Below, piece by piece: positions 35,950-44,820 of a stretch of 64,000 nucleotides of DNA. Under the pieces are notes generated by a model that was not told the DNA's origin, searched no databases, and worked only from the letters and a program-made list of their open reading frames with translations. The stretch's first letter is position 1. Each line of letters starts with the position of its first letter. The translations under genes were made by a program, and so were the position numbers. Location of the stretch: NCBI RefSeq assembly GCF_030815145.1, contig NZ_JAUSWJ010000001.1, forward strand, positions 1,984,001 to 2,048,000. Direction: 5' to 3'. Source of the stretch: Kaistia geumhonensis (GTDB lineage: Bacteria; Pseudomonadota; Alphaproteobacteria; Rhizobiales; Kaistiaceae).

Positions 35950-36063
35950 ATTTTAACTCAAGCTCGACCGGTCCGGACAACCCTTCGTTAACGCTGCGTT
36001 CCTATGCCTTCTGGGGTCCGGCGACGGACGGGTTGTCAGTACGAGCTGAAGGTCTTCGGCACC

Positions 36064-38748
36064 ATGCGCGTTCCTCCGCACACTCCGGATGGTCATTCTT
36101 CCGAACAGGCCCGCACGGCCGAAAGCGCGACGAAGCCGGAGCGCGGCACGCTGCATCTCCGGCGGCCGATCGATGCGCGGCCCGATGCCGGGCGGCCGAA
36201 TGCCGGCAAGCCCGATCCGTTCGAGCTCCGGGCGGCCGACCTCGCCTCGCTCGATACCGTGCCGAGCTGGCTGCGCCCCTTCACCACGACGCCGACGACG
36301 CGCTTCACCCGCACGCCGGACTATCTGATGCGGCCGCGCGAGACGCCGCCGCCGCCGCCCGTCAAGGCGCCGTTCCAGCCGGCCACCCGCCTGCACGGGC
36401 CCGCACGCGGACCGGCGGCGCCGCAGCGCCCGCTCGCCCGTCCGCAGGCGCCTCAGGCCGAACGCCCCGCCAAGGACATCGCCAGGGACATCGGCGAGGA
36501 GATCGCGGCCAAGGGCGCGACTGCCGCTCCCATGACGCCGCCGCCGGCGGATCCGACGCCTCCCGCCGTCATCGAGAACCCGGCTCTTCCGCCCGTCGCA
36601 GCCGAGCCGCCCGCCGCGTCGCTCGACGAGATCCTGCAGACCATGGCCGAGGAAAACGGGCCGGCGGCCGAGCCGCTGCCGACGCTGAGCCATGTGGCGC
36701 GGATGATCCGCGTCGATGTCGTCGCGCCGCCCGAGCGCGCGACCGAGCAGGACGACATTCCCGGCGCGCCGCTGCCGGGGCAGATGGCTTCGATGCCGCT
36801 CGTTCCCGAAGTCGTCGCGCCGAGCGTCCTGCCGATCGAGGCGCCGCTCAGGGCCACCGTCCGCGTCACCTTCGTCTGGCCGGTCGACGACGCCCGGCAC
36901 GAGGATGACGGCGCCGACGGCGCGGTGGCAACGGCGGAGGCCGGCCCGATCGACCTCCCCCCGCTGCCGGCGCCCGCCGTGGTCGCACCGGCTCCCGTCG
37001 TGCAGCCGGCGCCCCAGCCTGTCGCGGTCGCACCGGCCCCGACCCCGGCGCCTGTCGTTGTGCCGGCGCCCGCGGCCGAGATGCCGAAGGCCGTGCCTGC
37101 TCCTGCTCCTGCTGTAGCTCCTGCCGCCGCAGCCCCGGCGCCCGCTCCGGTCGTCGCTCCGGCGCCGTCTCCGGTCGCACGTCCCGCCGCGGCGGCGCTC
37201 GCGCCCAATGTCGACAGCGACGACTACGAGTTCCCGTCGCTGACGCTGCTCGCCGAGCCGCCCTCGACCGAGCCCGATTCGGAGCTCTCCGCCGAATCGC
37301 TCGACCGCAACTCGGCCAAGCTGCAGCAGACGCTGCGCGACTTCGGCGTGCGGGGCGAGATCATCGACGCCAATCCCGGCCCGGTCGTCACGCTGTACGA
37401 GCTGGAGCCGGCGCCCGGCACCAAGTCCTCGCGCGTCATCGCGCTCTCGGCAGACATCGCCCGCTCGATGAGCGCCGTCTCGGCGCGCGTCGCGGTGGTC
37501 GAGGGCCGCAACGTCATCGGCATCGAGCTGCCGAACCAGCGCCGGGAAACCGTCTGGCTGCGCGAACTGCTCTCCAGCCAGGAATTCGCCGAGGACAAGG
37601 CGAAGCTCGGCCTCTGCCTCGGCAAGACGATCGGCGGCGAGCCGGTCATCGCCGATCTCGCCCGCATGCCGCACCTGCTCGTCGCCGGCACTACCGGCTC
37701 GGGCAAGTCGGTCGCCATCAACACCATGATCCTGTCGCTGCTCTACCAGTACAAGCCGGAGGACTGCCGGCTGATCATGGTCGACCCGAAGATGCTGGAG
37801 CTCTCCGTCTATGACGGCATCCCGCATCTGCTGACGCCGGTCGTCACCGACCCGAAGAAGGCCGTCGTGGCGCTGCGCTGGACGGTCCGCGAGATGGAGG
37901 AGCGGTATCGCAAGATGTCGCGCCTCGGCGTGCGCAACATCGACGGCTTCAACGCCCGCGTCGCAGAGGCGCGCGCCAAGGGCGAGGTCATCACCCGCCA
38001 GATCCAGACCGGCTTCGACAAGGAGACGGGCGACATCGTGCACGAGGAGGAGGTGATGGATCTCACGCCCCTCCCCTATATCGTCGTCATCGTGGACGAG
38101 ATGGCCGACCTGATGATGGTCGCCGGCAAGGACATCGAAGGCGCGATCCAGCGCCTCGCGCAGATGGCCCGCGCCGCCGGCATCCACCTCATCATGGCGA
38201 CGCAGCGTCCCTCGGTCGACGTCATCACCGGCACGATCAAGGCCAATTTCCCGACCCGCATCTCCTTCCAGGTCACGTCCAAGATCGACAGCCGCACGAT
38301 TCTCGGCGAGATGGGAGCGGAGACGCTGCTCGGCCAGGGCGACATGCTCTACATGGCCGGCGGCGGACGCATCCAGCGCGTGCACGGCCCGTTCGTCTCC
38401 GACCACGAGGTCGAGAAGGTGGTCCGCCATCTGAAGACGCAGGGCCATCCCGAATATCTCGACGCCGTCACCTCGGACGAGGACGAGGAGGCCGAGGCCG
38501 CCCCGGCGGCGGCGGGCGAAGACGGCGCCGTGTTCGACAAGGGCGAATTCGGCGACGAGGGCGCCGATGTCTACGACCAGGCCGTGGCGATCGTGCTGCG
38601 CGACAAGAAGGCCTCGACCTCCTATATCCAGCGCCGCCTGCAGATCGGCTACAACCGTGCCGCCTCGATCATGGAACGGATGGAGAAGGAGGGCATCGTC
38701 GGCCCGGCCAACCATGCGGGCAAGCGCGAGATCCTGCGCGAGCGCTGA
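36064..38748 (+). CDS. ftsK: FtsK/SpoIIIE-type DNA translocase lacking the membrane domain
   Basis: An 894-residue protein. The first ~390 residues are a Pro/Ala-rich linker without any transmembrane helix. The RecA-like motor has Walker [16 protein letters not shown] near residue 540, Walker [15 protein letters not shown] and [13 protein letters not shown]. The C-terminal gamma winged helix ([20 protein letters not shown]) should recognise KOPS sequences and contact XerD. It acts in chromosome-dimer resolution at division. An ATG at 36004 would add 20 residues; neither start has a strong ribosome binding site. Confidence 0.88.
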   Translation: MRVPPHTPDGHSSEQARTAESATKPERGTLHLRRPIDARPDAGRPNAGKPDPFELRAADLASLDTVPSWLRPFTTTPTTRFTRTPDYLMRPRETPPPPPVKAPFQPATRLHGPARGPAAPQRPLARPQAPQAERPAKDIARDIGEEIAAKGATAAPMTPPPADPTPPAVIENPALPPVAAEPPAASLDEILQTMAEENGPAAEPLPTLSHVARMIRVDVVAPPERATEQDDIPGAPLPGQMASMPLVPEVVAPSVLPIEAPLRATVRVTFVWPVDDARHEDDGADGAVATAEAGPIDLPPLPAPAVVAPAPVVQPAPQPVAVAPAPTPAPVVVPAPAAEMPKAVPAPAPAVAPAAAAPAPAPVVAPAPSPVARPAAAALAPNVDSDDYEFPSLTLLAEPPSTEPDSELSAESLDRNSAKLQQTLRDFGVRGEIIDANPGPVVTLYELEPAPGTKSSRVIALSADIARSMSAVSARVAVVEGRNVIGIELPNQRRETVWLRELLSSQEFAEDKAKLGLCLGKTIGGEPVIADLARMPHLLVAGTTGSGKSVAINTMILSLLYQYKPEDCRLIMVDPKMLELSVYDGIPHLLTPVVTDPKKAVVALRWTVREMEERYRKMSRLGVRNIDGFNARVAEARAKGEVITRQIQTGFDKETGDIVHEEEVMDLTPLPYIVVIVDEMADLMMVAGKDIEGAIQRLAQMARAAGIHLIMATQRPSVDVITGTIKANFPTRISFQVTSKIDSRTILGEMGAETLLGQGDMLYMAGGGRIQRVHGPFVSDHEVEKVVRHLKTQGHPEYLDAVTSDEDEEAEAAPAAAGEDGAVFDKGEFGDEGADVYDQAVAIVLRDKKASTSYIQRRLQIGYNRAASIMERMEKEGIVGPANHAGKREILRER

Positions 38749-38779
38749 GCGCGCACAAGGCGCTGCCGCCAGAGTTTCG

Positions 38780-38813
38780 AGGCCCCGCCACCATCCGTGG
38801 CGGGGCCTTTTTT
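38780..38813 (+). terminator. Intrinsic terminator of ftsK
   Basis: GGCCCCGCCAC (38781-38791) and GTGGCGGGGCC (38797-38807) form an 11-bp stem with a 5-base loop, followed by TTTTTT. It lies about 30 bases beyond the ftsK stop. Confidence 0.93.
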
Positions 38814-39136
38814 CCGACTCTCGCCGAGATTACTGACCGAGAGAGATCATCCGACCGGACAGTCTTGGGACGACTGTTGTAAATTGCAACACTGCAAAAT
38901 CAGGCGAGCCGACGCATCGCGCAAGCAGCCTGCAAACTCATCACCGCCGCTCTGCGACGCTTTGACTTGTCCGTTCATGTAGAGCGCATGCAAAAGCCGT
39001 TGACGACGCCTTTGCATGATCCTCTGTTGACATCGGGGAGAGTCACTACCGGAGCCAATGGCGCGGCCCGATCAACGAGGCCGGGACGACATCCCCTTCA
39101 AGGAACTTCGTCGAGTCAGCCGACCAGGGAGGGGAT
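38814..39136 (+). promoter_or_regulatory. Upstream region of the MHS transporter with repeated TTGCA half-sites
   Basis: No gene is visible here. GTTGTAAATTGCAAC at 38876-38890 is an imperfect dyad, followed by TGCAA at 38893-38897. A second pair, ATGCAAA (38988-38994) and TTTGCAT (39011-39017), forms an inverted repeat around TTGACG. Candidate -35 hexamers TTGACT, TTGACG and TTGACA occur, but no convincing -10 partner. GGGAGGGG at 39128-39134 region serves the transporter gene. Confidence 0.45.
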
Positions 39137-40840
39137 ATGGCGACGCGGTCAGTTCCGGGCACGGGCGAGGATCCCGTGCGGCCGATGACGTCCGGCGAGA
39201 AGAAGGTGATCTTCGCCTCATCGCTGGGCACGGTCTTCGAATGGTATGATTTCTATCTCTACGGCGCCCTCGCGACGATCATCGGCGCGCAGTTCTTCAG
39301 CCAGTTCCCGAAGGCAACGGCGGACATCTTCGCGCTGCTCGCCTTCGCCGCCGGTTTTCTCGTCCGTCCTTTCGGCGCGCTGGTCTTCGGACGGCTCGGC
39401 GATCTCGTCGGCCGGAAATACACCTTTCTCGTCACCATCCTGATCATGGGCCTGTCGACCTTCATCGTCGGCCTCCTGCCCGGCTACAACCAGATCGGCA
39501 TCGCCGCGCCCATCATCCTGATCATCATGCGCCTCCTGCAGGGCCTCGCCCTCGGCGGCGAGTATGGCGGCGCCGCCACCTATGTCGCGGAACACGCCCC
39601 GCATGGCCGACGCGGCTTCTACACGTCCTGGATCCAGACGACGGCGACGCTCGGGCTGTTCCTGTCGCTCCTCGTCATCCTCTTCACCCGCACGGCGGTC
39701 GGCGAGGCGAGCTTCGCGGCCTGGGGCTGGCGCGTGCCGTTCCTCGTCTCGGTGATCCTGCTCGGCGTTTCCCTCTGGATCCGGCTCCAGCTCAACGAGT
39801 CGCCGGCCTTCCTCAAGATGAAGGAAGAAGGGACGCATTCGAAGGCCCCGCTCAAGGAGGCATTCGGCAAGTGGTCGAATGCGAAGATCGCGTTGCTCGC
39901 GCTGCTCGGCCTCACCATGGGCCAGGGCGTGGTCTGGTATACGGGCCAGTTCTATGCGCTGTTCTTCATGCAGTCGATCCTGAAGGTCGACGGGTACACC
40001 GCCAACCTTCTCATCGCGTGGTCGCTTGTGCTCGGCACGGGCTTCTTCGTGTTCTTCGGCTGGCTTTCGGACAAGATCGGCCGCAAGCCGATCATCATGG
40101 CCGGCTGCCTGATCGCGGCACTCGCCTATTTCCCGCTCTTCGGCATGCTGACCTCGGTCGGCAATCCGGCGCTGGAGAAGGCGCTCGACACCGTGAAGGT
40201 CGAGGTCTCCGCCGATCCCGCCGGCTGCGGCAACCTGTTCAACCCGGTGGGCACGCGCGTGTTCACGGCGCCCTGCGATGTCGCCCGCGACTTCCTCGCC
40301 AAGAACTCGATCCGCTACACGACCATCGCCGCGCCGGCCGGCAGCCCGGTCAAGATCGTGATCAACGGGCAGGACTTCCCGGCCTTCGATCCGGCCGGGG
40401 CCACCGATCCGAAGGCAGCGAGGGCCGACTGGGACAAGGCGACGCTGGGAGCGCTGCAGGCCGCGGGCTATCCGAAGCCGGGCGATGCCGGCATCGTCAA
40501 GATGAACAGTCCGTTCGACTTCAACAGCCAGGTCCTGTCGATCATCGGGCTCCTGTTCATCCTCGTCATCTTCGTGACGATGGTCTACGGCCCGATCGCG
40601 GCCGCGCTGGTGGAACTCTTCCCGACGCGCATCCGCTATACCTCGATGTCGTTGCCCTATCACATCGGAAACGGCTGGTTCGGAGGCCTGCTGCCGGCGA
40701 CGGCGCTCGCCATGGTTGCACAGACCGGCAACATCTATTTCGGTCTCTGGTATCCGATCTTCTTCGCCACGATCTGCTTCGTCATCGGCGTGCTCTTCAT
40801 CCCGGAGACGAAAGACCGCGACATCTACGCCAACGATTGA
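39137..40840 (+). CDS. MHS-family MFS transporter (metabolite:H+ symporter) with a large insertion
   Basis: A 567-residue inner-membrane carrier of the metabolite:H+ symporter group (ProP/ShiA/KgtP relatives). The start region SSLGTVFEWYDFYLYGALAT, the loop GRLGDLVGRKYTF and RLLQGLALGGEYGGAATYVAE are diagnostic. Twelve helices are expected. Between two C-terminal-half helices (~345-445) is an insertion of about 100 residues with two cysteines (ADPAGCGNLFNPVG, FTAPCDVARDF), predicted to lie outside the membrane. Substrate, probably a carboxylate or zwitterion, is not determinable here. Confidence 0.88.
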   Translation: MATRSVPGTGEDPVRPMTSGEKKVIFASSLGTVFEWYDFYLYGALATIIGAQFFSQFPKATADIFALLAFAAGFLVRPFGALVFGRLGDLVGRKYTFLVTILIMGLSTFIVGLLPGYNQIGIAAPIILIIMRLLQGLALGGEYGGAATYVAEHAPHGRRGFYTSWIQTTATLGLFLSLLVILFTRTAVGEASFAAWGWRVPFLVSVILLGVSLWIRLQLNESPAFLKMKEEGTHSKAPLKEAFGKWSNAKIALLALLGLTMGQGVVWYTGQFYALFFMQSILKVDGYTANLLIAWSLVLGTGFFVFFGWLSDKIGRKPIIMAGCLIAALAYFPLFGMLTSVGNPALEKALDTVKVEVSADPAGCGNLFNPVGTRVFTAPCDVARDFLAKNSIRYTTIAAPAGSPVKIVINGQDFPAFDPAGATDPKAARADWDKATLGALQAAGYPKPGDAGIVKMNSPFDFNSQVLSIIGLLFILVIFVTMVYGPIAAALVELFPTRIRYTSMSLPYHIGNGWFGGLLPATALAMVAQTGNIYFGLWYPIFFATICFVIGVLFIPETKDRDIYAND

Positions 40841-40858
40841 GGTCCGGTCCGGGGCGGC

Positions 40859-41929
40859 TCAGCGCCGCCCCGGCCATTCCGGCAGGTTCTCCGAGACGAA
40901 CAGCCCGAAGGGCAGAAGAGCGGGCGCCGCCGGCCCCGCCCCGCCGAGCACCAGATCCGCCATCGCCTCCACCGCCCGCTCGGCGAGGAGCGTGATCGGC
41001 GTCGCGATCACCGCATCCAGAATGCCGTCGACCAGAGCCGCCCGCGTTTCCGGGACCAGTTCGTTGCAGACGGCGACGATGTGCCGGTCGCGCCGAACCT
41101 CGCGGAGCGCCGCCACCATTCCGGCCATGCCGCCGCCCGCGAGATAGATGCCGACGAGATCGGGATTGCGCTTCAGCAGCTCCAGCGTGCCCTCATGGGC
41201 GAGGCCGGGATCCTCGAGATTGGAGAAGGATTCCAGCAGGCGGAAGCTCGGCGCGCATTCGCGCATGTAGGAGCGGAAGCTGATCTCGGAGAGTTCGTGA
41301 TCGAGGAAGCGGTGGCTGCCGACGAGGATGCCGACGCCCCCTGCCTCGCGGGCGAGATGGCGGATCACCCAGCCGGCCGTGCGCCCGGCCTTGCGGCTGT
41401 CGATGCCGACATGGCCGGCGACCGGTCCGGTGATCCCGGAGAGCAGCGTGACGACCGCGACACCGCGGCGGGCGAGATCGGCGACCGCCTCCGTCACCCG
41501 CGGATGATCGGCGGCGACGACGGCGAGCACGTCGACCCGAGCGCCGAGCGCGGCGATGTCGGCGGCGACGGTGGCGGCCGAGATGTCGTCGACGAACTCC
41601 GCCACCGGCCGGCCGCGCAGTCGCGTCAGGCCGCGCGTCGCCCCCGTGAGGGCCGCGGCCAGCTCGCGATAGAACGCGTCGCCGCGCCGCTGCAGCAGGA
41701 AGCCGAAGCTCTTCTCGGCCGGGGCCTCGTCGAGCCGTCGGCGCAACAGGCCGGCGCCGTGATAGCCGATCGCCTCCGCGGCGGCGAGGACGCGGGCGGC
41801 GGTGTCGCGCCGCACCGCGGCGCGCTTGTTGAGCACCCGGTCCACGGTTGCGACGCCGACGCCGGCCGCCCGCGCGACATCGGCGATGGTGGGGCGCCGG
41901 CCGGTGCCGCTCGTGATGGAATCTATCAT
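40859..41929 (-). CDS. LacI-family transcriptional repressor
   Basis: A 356-residue regulator. The N-terminal HTH is RPTIADVARAAGVGVATVDR with hinge VLNKRAAVRRDTAARVLAAA. The C-terminal periplasmic-binding-like domain (HVGIDSRKAGRTAGWVIRHL) would bind a sugar or cyclitol effector. ATG at 41927-41929 is the start; its codon lies beside a 15-bp operator-like site. The divergent mocD-like operon starts 135 bases away, so this is probably its local repressor. Several LacI proteins of this branch (VATVDRVLN) sense inositols or pentoses; the ligand here is unknown. Confidence 0.9.
   Translation of the reverse strand: MIDSITSGTGRRPTIADVARAAGVGVATVDRVLNKRAAVRRDTAARVLAAAEAIGYHGAGLLRRRLDEAPAEKSFGFLLQRRGDAFYRELAAALTGATRGLTRLRGRPVAEFVDDISAATVAADIAALGARVDVLAVVAADHPRVTEAVADLARRGVAVVTLLSGITGPVAGHVGIDSRKAGRTAGWVIRHLAREAGGVGILVGSHRFLDHELSEISFRSYMRECAPSFRLLESFSNLEDPGLAHEGTLELLKRNPDLVGIYLAGGGMAGMVAALREVRRDRHIVAVCNELVPETRAALVDGILDAVIATPITLLAERAVEAMADLVLGGAGPAAPALLPFGLFVSENLPEWPGRR
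41914..41928 (-). promoter_or_regulatory. Putative LacI operator O1 at the repressor start codon
   Basis: Minus strand TGATAGATTCCATCA. It matches the second site at 41958-41972 at 14 of 15 positions in opposite orientation and has outer arms TGAT/ATCA. Its position next to the repressor ATG suggests autoregulation. Confidence 0.65.
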
Positions 41930-41957
41930 GCGCGGTTCCGCAAGCCTTGAGCTCTGG

Positions 41958-41972
41958 TGATAGATTGCATCA
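41958..41972 (+). promoter_or_regulatory. Putative LacI operator O2 between repressor and mocD-like gene
   Basis: Plus strand TGATAGATTGCATCA. Centre-to-centre distance to O1 is 44 bp, about four helical turns, so one tetramer or two dimers on the same DNA face could hold both sites. Confidence 0.65.
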
Positions 41973-42063
41973 TAGCCCGATTGTCTCGCCGCCGCAGCCT
42001 CGCTAGATTCCAGGGTCAAACAACAAGGCCGCAAAGGCCTGTGACGCTTCGGAGGAGCCCCGC

Positions 42064-43152
42064 ATGACCGTGCAGGAACGACCGCGTGATTACTCCCTCG
42101 TCGGCCCCGAGCATCAGAGGGCCATCGAGCGCGGGCTGGCGACGGCAAAGTGGTATCAGTGCCCGATCGACCGCAAGCAGATGAAGGAGCTGATGCGCCG
42201 CTCCGACGGGCCGGCGATCCGCGATACCATCATCTGGTTCGGCGCCATGGCGCTGTCCGGTCTCGGCGGCTGGTATTTCTGGGGCTCGTGGGCCGCGGTG
42301 CCGTTCTTCCTCGTCTATGGCGTGCTCTATGGCTCCGCCTGCGACTCGCGCTGGCACGAATGCGGCCACCGCACGGCCTTCAAGACGACATGGATGAACG
42401 ACGTCGTCTATTACATCGCCTGCTTCATGGTGCTGCGCGAGCCGACCGTCTGGCGCTGGAGCCATACGCGCCATCACACCGACACGATCATCGTCGGCCT
42501 CGATCCGGAAATCGCCGTGCCGCGGCCGCCGGATATCGCCGGCATCATCCTGAACCTGTTCGGCATCAAGAGCGCGATCGCGCTGGTGAAGAAGCTGTCC
42601 TTCCATGTCCGCGGCGAACTCGAGCCGGGCGAGGAAACCTTCATTCCCGAGTCCGAGCGTCCGCGCGTCTATCTCGAGGCGCGCGTGATGGCGCTGCTCT
42701 ATCTCGCCATCCCCGTCTGGTGCCTCGCGGTCGGCTCGATCCTGCCGGCGATGTTCCTCGGCCTGCCGAGCTTCTACGGCGCGTTCATGATGGTGTTCTT
42801 CGGGCTGACGCAGCATGCCGGCCTCGACGAGGACGTGCTCGACCATCGGCTGAACAGCCGCACCGTCTACATGAACCCGGTGTTCCGCTTCCTCTATCTC
42901 AACATGAACTATCACGTTGAGCACCACATGTTCCCGATGGTGCCCTATCACGCGCTGCCGAAGCTGCACGAGGCGATCAAGGACGATTGCCCGACTCCCT
43001 ATGCCAACACCTTTGAAGCCTATCGCGAGATCATCCCGGCCCTGCTGCGCCAGCGCCGCGAGCCGGGCTGGTATGTGAAGCGCGAGCTGCCGCGCCATGC
43101 CGCTCCGCTCGATCCCGGCGCCGCCGGCGGCGCGATCATCGCCGCCGAGTAA
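42064..43152 (+). CDS. MocD-like di-iron oxygenase (fatty acid desaturase superfamily)
   Basis: A 362-residue membrane-bound non-haem di-iron enzyme. The three histidine boxes are present: HECGHRT, HTRHHTD and NYHVEHHMFP. Hydrophobic helices lie at ~58-95, ~118-128 and ~207-250. The next two genes encode a Rieske-type ferredoxin and a ferredoxin reductase, the same set as mocD-mocE-mocF of Sinorhizobium, which demethylates the rhizopine 3-O-methyl-scyllo-inosamine. The substrate here may be another O- or N-methylated compound, because other rhizopine genes are absent from this window. Confidence 0.85.
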   Translation: MTVQERPRDYSLVGPEHQRAIERGLATAKWYQCPIDRKQMKELMRRSDGPAIRDTIIWFGAMALSGLGGWYFWGSWAAVPFFLVYGVLYGSACDSRWHECGHRTAFKTTWMNDVVYYIACFMVLREPTVWRWSHTRHHTDTIIVGLDPEIAVPRPPDIAGIILNLFGIKSAIALVKKLSFHVRGELEPGEETFIPESERPRVYLEARVMALLYLAIPVWCLAVGSILPAMFLGLPSFYGAFMMVFFGLTQHAGLDEDVLDHRLNSRTVYMNPVFRFLYLNMNYHVEHHMFPMVPYHALPKLHEAIKDDCPTPYANTFEAYREIIPALLRQRREPGWYVKRELPRHAAPLDPGAAGGAIIAAE

Positions 43153-43175
43153 GCCCAGAAAGACCGGAGACCACC

Positions 43176-43505
43176 ATGCCGACCGCCATCGCCGCCAGCT
43201 GGGTCGAGGCCTGCGCCGCCGACGAGATCGACGAGGAAGACGTGATCCGCTTCGACCATGCGGGCCGCACCTTTGCGATCTACCGCTCGCCGGACGACGA
43301 CTATTTCGCCACCGACGGCCTCTGCACGCATGAGAAGGTGCATCTCGCCGATGGTCTCGTGATGGACAACATCATCGAGTGCCCGAAGCACAATGGCCGC
43401 TTCGACTACACGACCGGCAAGGCCAAGGGCGCGCCCGTCTGCGTCGACCTCAAGACCTATCCGGTGCGCGTCGAGGGCGGCAAGGTGCTGATCGGGCTCG
43501 ACTGA
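43176..43505 (+). CDS. MocE-like Rieske-type 2Fe-2S ferredoxin
   Basis: A 109-residue electron carrier. The cluster ligands are visible as CTH near residue 50 (DGLCTHEKVHLADG) and CPKH (IIECPKHNGRFDY), i.e. C-x-H...C-x2-H. The tail KTYPVRVEGGKVLIGL is typical of the family. It would pass electrons from the reductase encoded 8 bases downstream to the MocD-like oxygenase encoded 23 bases upstream. Confidence 0.92.
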   Translation: MPTAIAASWVEACAADEIDEEDVIRFDHAGRTFAIYRSPDDDYFATDGLCTHEKVHLADGLVMDNIIECPKHNGRFDYTTGKAKGAPVCVDLKTYPVRVEGGKVLIGLD

Positions 43506-43512
43506 GACGACC

Positions 43513-44748
43513 ATGCCGCAGCGCATCGTGATCGTGGGCGCCGGCGAGGCCGGGGCGCGGGCGGCGCTGGCGCTGCGCGAGAACGGCTATTCCGGCGCCA
43601 TCGCGCTGGTCGGCGAGGAAGTGCACCTCCCCTATGAGCGGCCGCCACTCTCCAAGGCGGCGCTCATCGATGGCGACGCGCCGAAGCCGGCGACGATCCT
43701 GAGCGAGGAGCGTCTTGCCGAGAACGGCATCGACCATATCGCCGGCGCGCCGGCGCTCGCCATCGATCGCGCGGGACATCGCATCGTCCTCGAGGACCGC
43801 GATCCCCTCCCCTATGACCGGCTGCTGATCGCGACCGGCGCAAGGGCGCGGCGGCTCGCCGTGCCGGGCGCGGGACCTGACAACATCCACTATCTGCGCT
43901 CCTTCGGCGAGGCGCAGGCGCTGCGACGGCGCCTTCAGCCCGGCAGCCGCCTCGTCGTGATCGGCGGCGGCTTCATCGGCCTCGAACTCGCGGCAGCGGC
44001 GCGGGCGCGCGGCGCCGAAGCCACCGTCATCGAGATGGCGCCGCGGCTGCTCGGCCGCGCCGTGCCGGCCGAACTCGCCGCGCTCGTCGCCGCCCGGCAC
44101 GCGGCCGAAGGCGTCGGGATCGTCACCGGCGCCGCCATCGAGCGCATCGACGCGCTGCCGGACGGGCGCCACCGGGTCATGCTCGCCGGGCGCGATCCTG
44201 TCGATGGCGATACGATCGTCGCCGGCGTCGGGGCCTTGCCGGAGACGACGCTCGCGGCCGAATCGGGGCTGGCGCTCGACAACGGCATCGCCGTGGATGC
44301 GCATCTCGCGACATCGGACCCCGACATCTTCGCCGCCGGAGACTGCTGCTCCTTCCCGCATGCACTCTATGGCGGGCGCCGGCTGCGGCTCGAGGCCTGG
44401 CGCAACGCGCAGGACCACGGCAATGCGGCGGCGAAGTCCATGCTCGGCCTTGGCGAGCCCTATGCCGCCGTGCCCTGGTTCTGGTCGGATCACTACGATC
44501 TCACGCTGCAGATCGCCGGCCTTCCTGACGAAGGCGCCGAGACCGTCACCCGTCCGCTCGCAGGCGATGCGCGGCTCGATTTCCACCTCGCCGGCGATGG
44601 GCGTCTCGTCGGCGCGAGCGCCGTCGGGCCGAACGGCGCCATCGCGCGCGAGGTGCGGCTGGCCGAGATGCTGATCGGCCGGTGCGCCCGTCCCGATCCG
44701 GCATCGCTCGCCGATCCGGCGGTGAAGCTGAAATCGTTGATGGTCTAA
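43513..44748 (+). CDS. MocF-like NAD(P)H:ferredoxin reductase
   Basis: A 411-residue flavoprotein of the putidaredoxin-reductase type. FAD motif RIVIVGAGEAGARAALALRE and ERPPLSKAAL lie at the N-terminus, NAD(P) motif LVVIGGGFIGLELAAAARAR in the middle and IFAAGDCCSFPHALYGG followed by EAWRNAQDHGNAAAKSM near the C-terminus. It completes a three-component monooxygenase with the two preceding genes. Confidence 0.92.
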   Translation: MPQRIVIVGAGEAGARAALALRENGYSGAIALVGEEVHLPYERPPLSKAALIDGDAPKPATILSEERLAENGIDHIAGAPALAIDRAGHRIVLEDRDPLPYDRLLIATGARARRLAVPGAGPDNIHYLRSFGEAQALRRRLQPGSRLVVIGGGFIGLELAAAARARGAEATVIEMAPRLLGRAVPAELAALVAARHAAEGVGIVTGAAIERIDALPDGRHRVMLAGRDPVDGDTIVAGVGALPETTLAAESGLALDNGIAVDAHLATSDPDIFAAGDCCSFPHALYGGRRLRLEAWRNAQDHGNAAAKSMLGLGEPYAAVPWFWSDHYDLTLQIAGLPDEGAETVTRPLAGDARLDFHLAGDGRLVGASAVGPNGAIAREVRLAEMLIGRCARPDPASLADPAVKLKSLMV

Positions 44749-44820
44749 CAATCTCCGTTCTATGGTGTTCGGCGACGCGGCTGCTACAAGACAGCCGAGA
44801 CAGCTTTCCGGACACCGATC

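Noticed and set aside
35928-35954. Intrinsic terminator
   Set aside because: The stem is perfect but has no loop and only four T residues, and no rightward gene ends upstream; kept as a possible operator.
42064-43152. Ordinary membrane fatty acid desaturase
   Set aside because: The immediate MocE-type ferredoxin and reductase genes and LacI control point to a small-molecule oxygenase; the His boxes alone do not decide.
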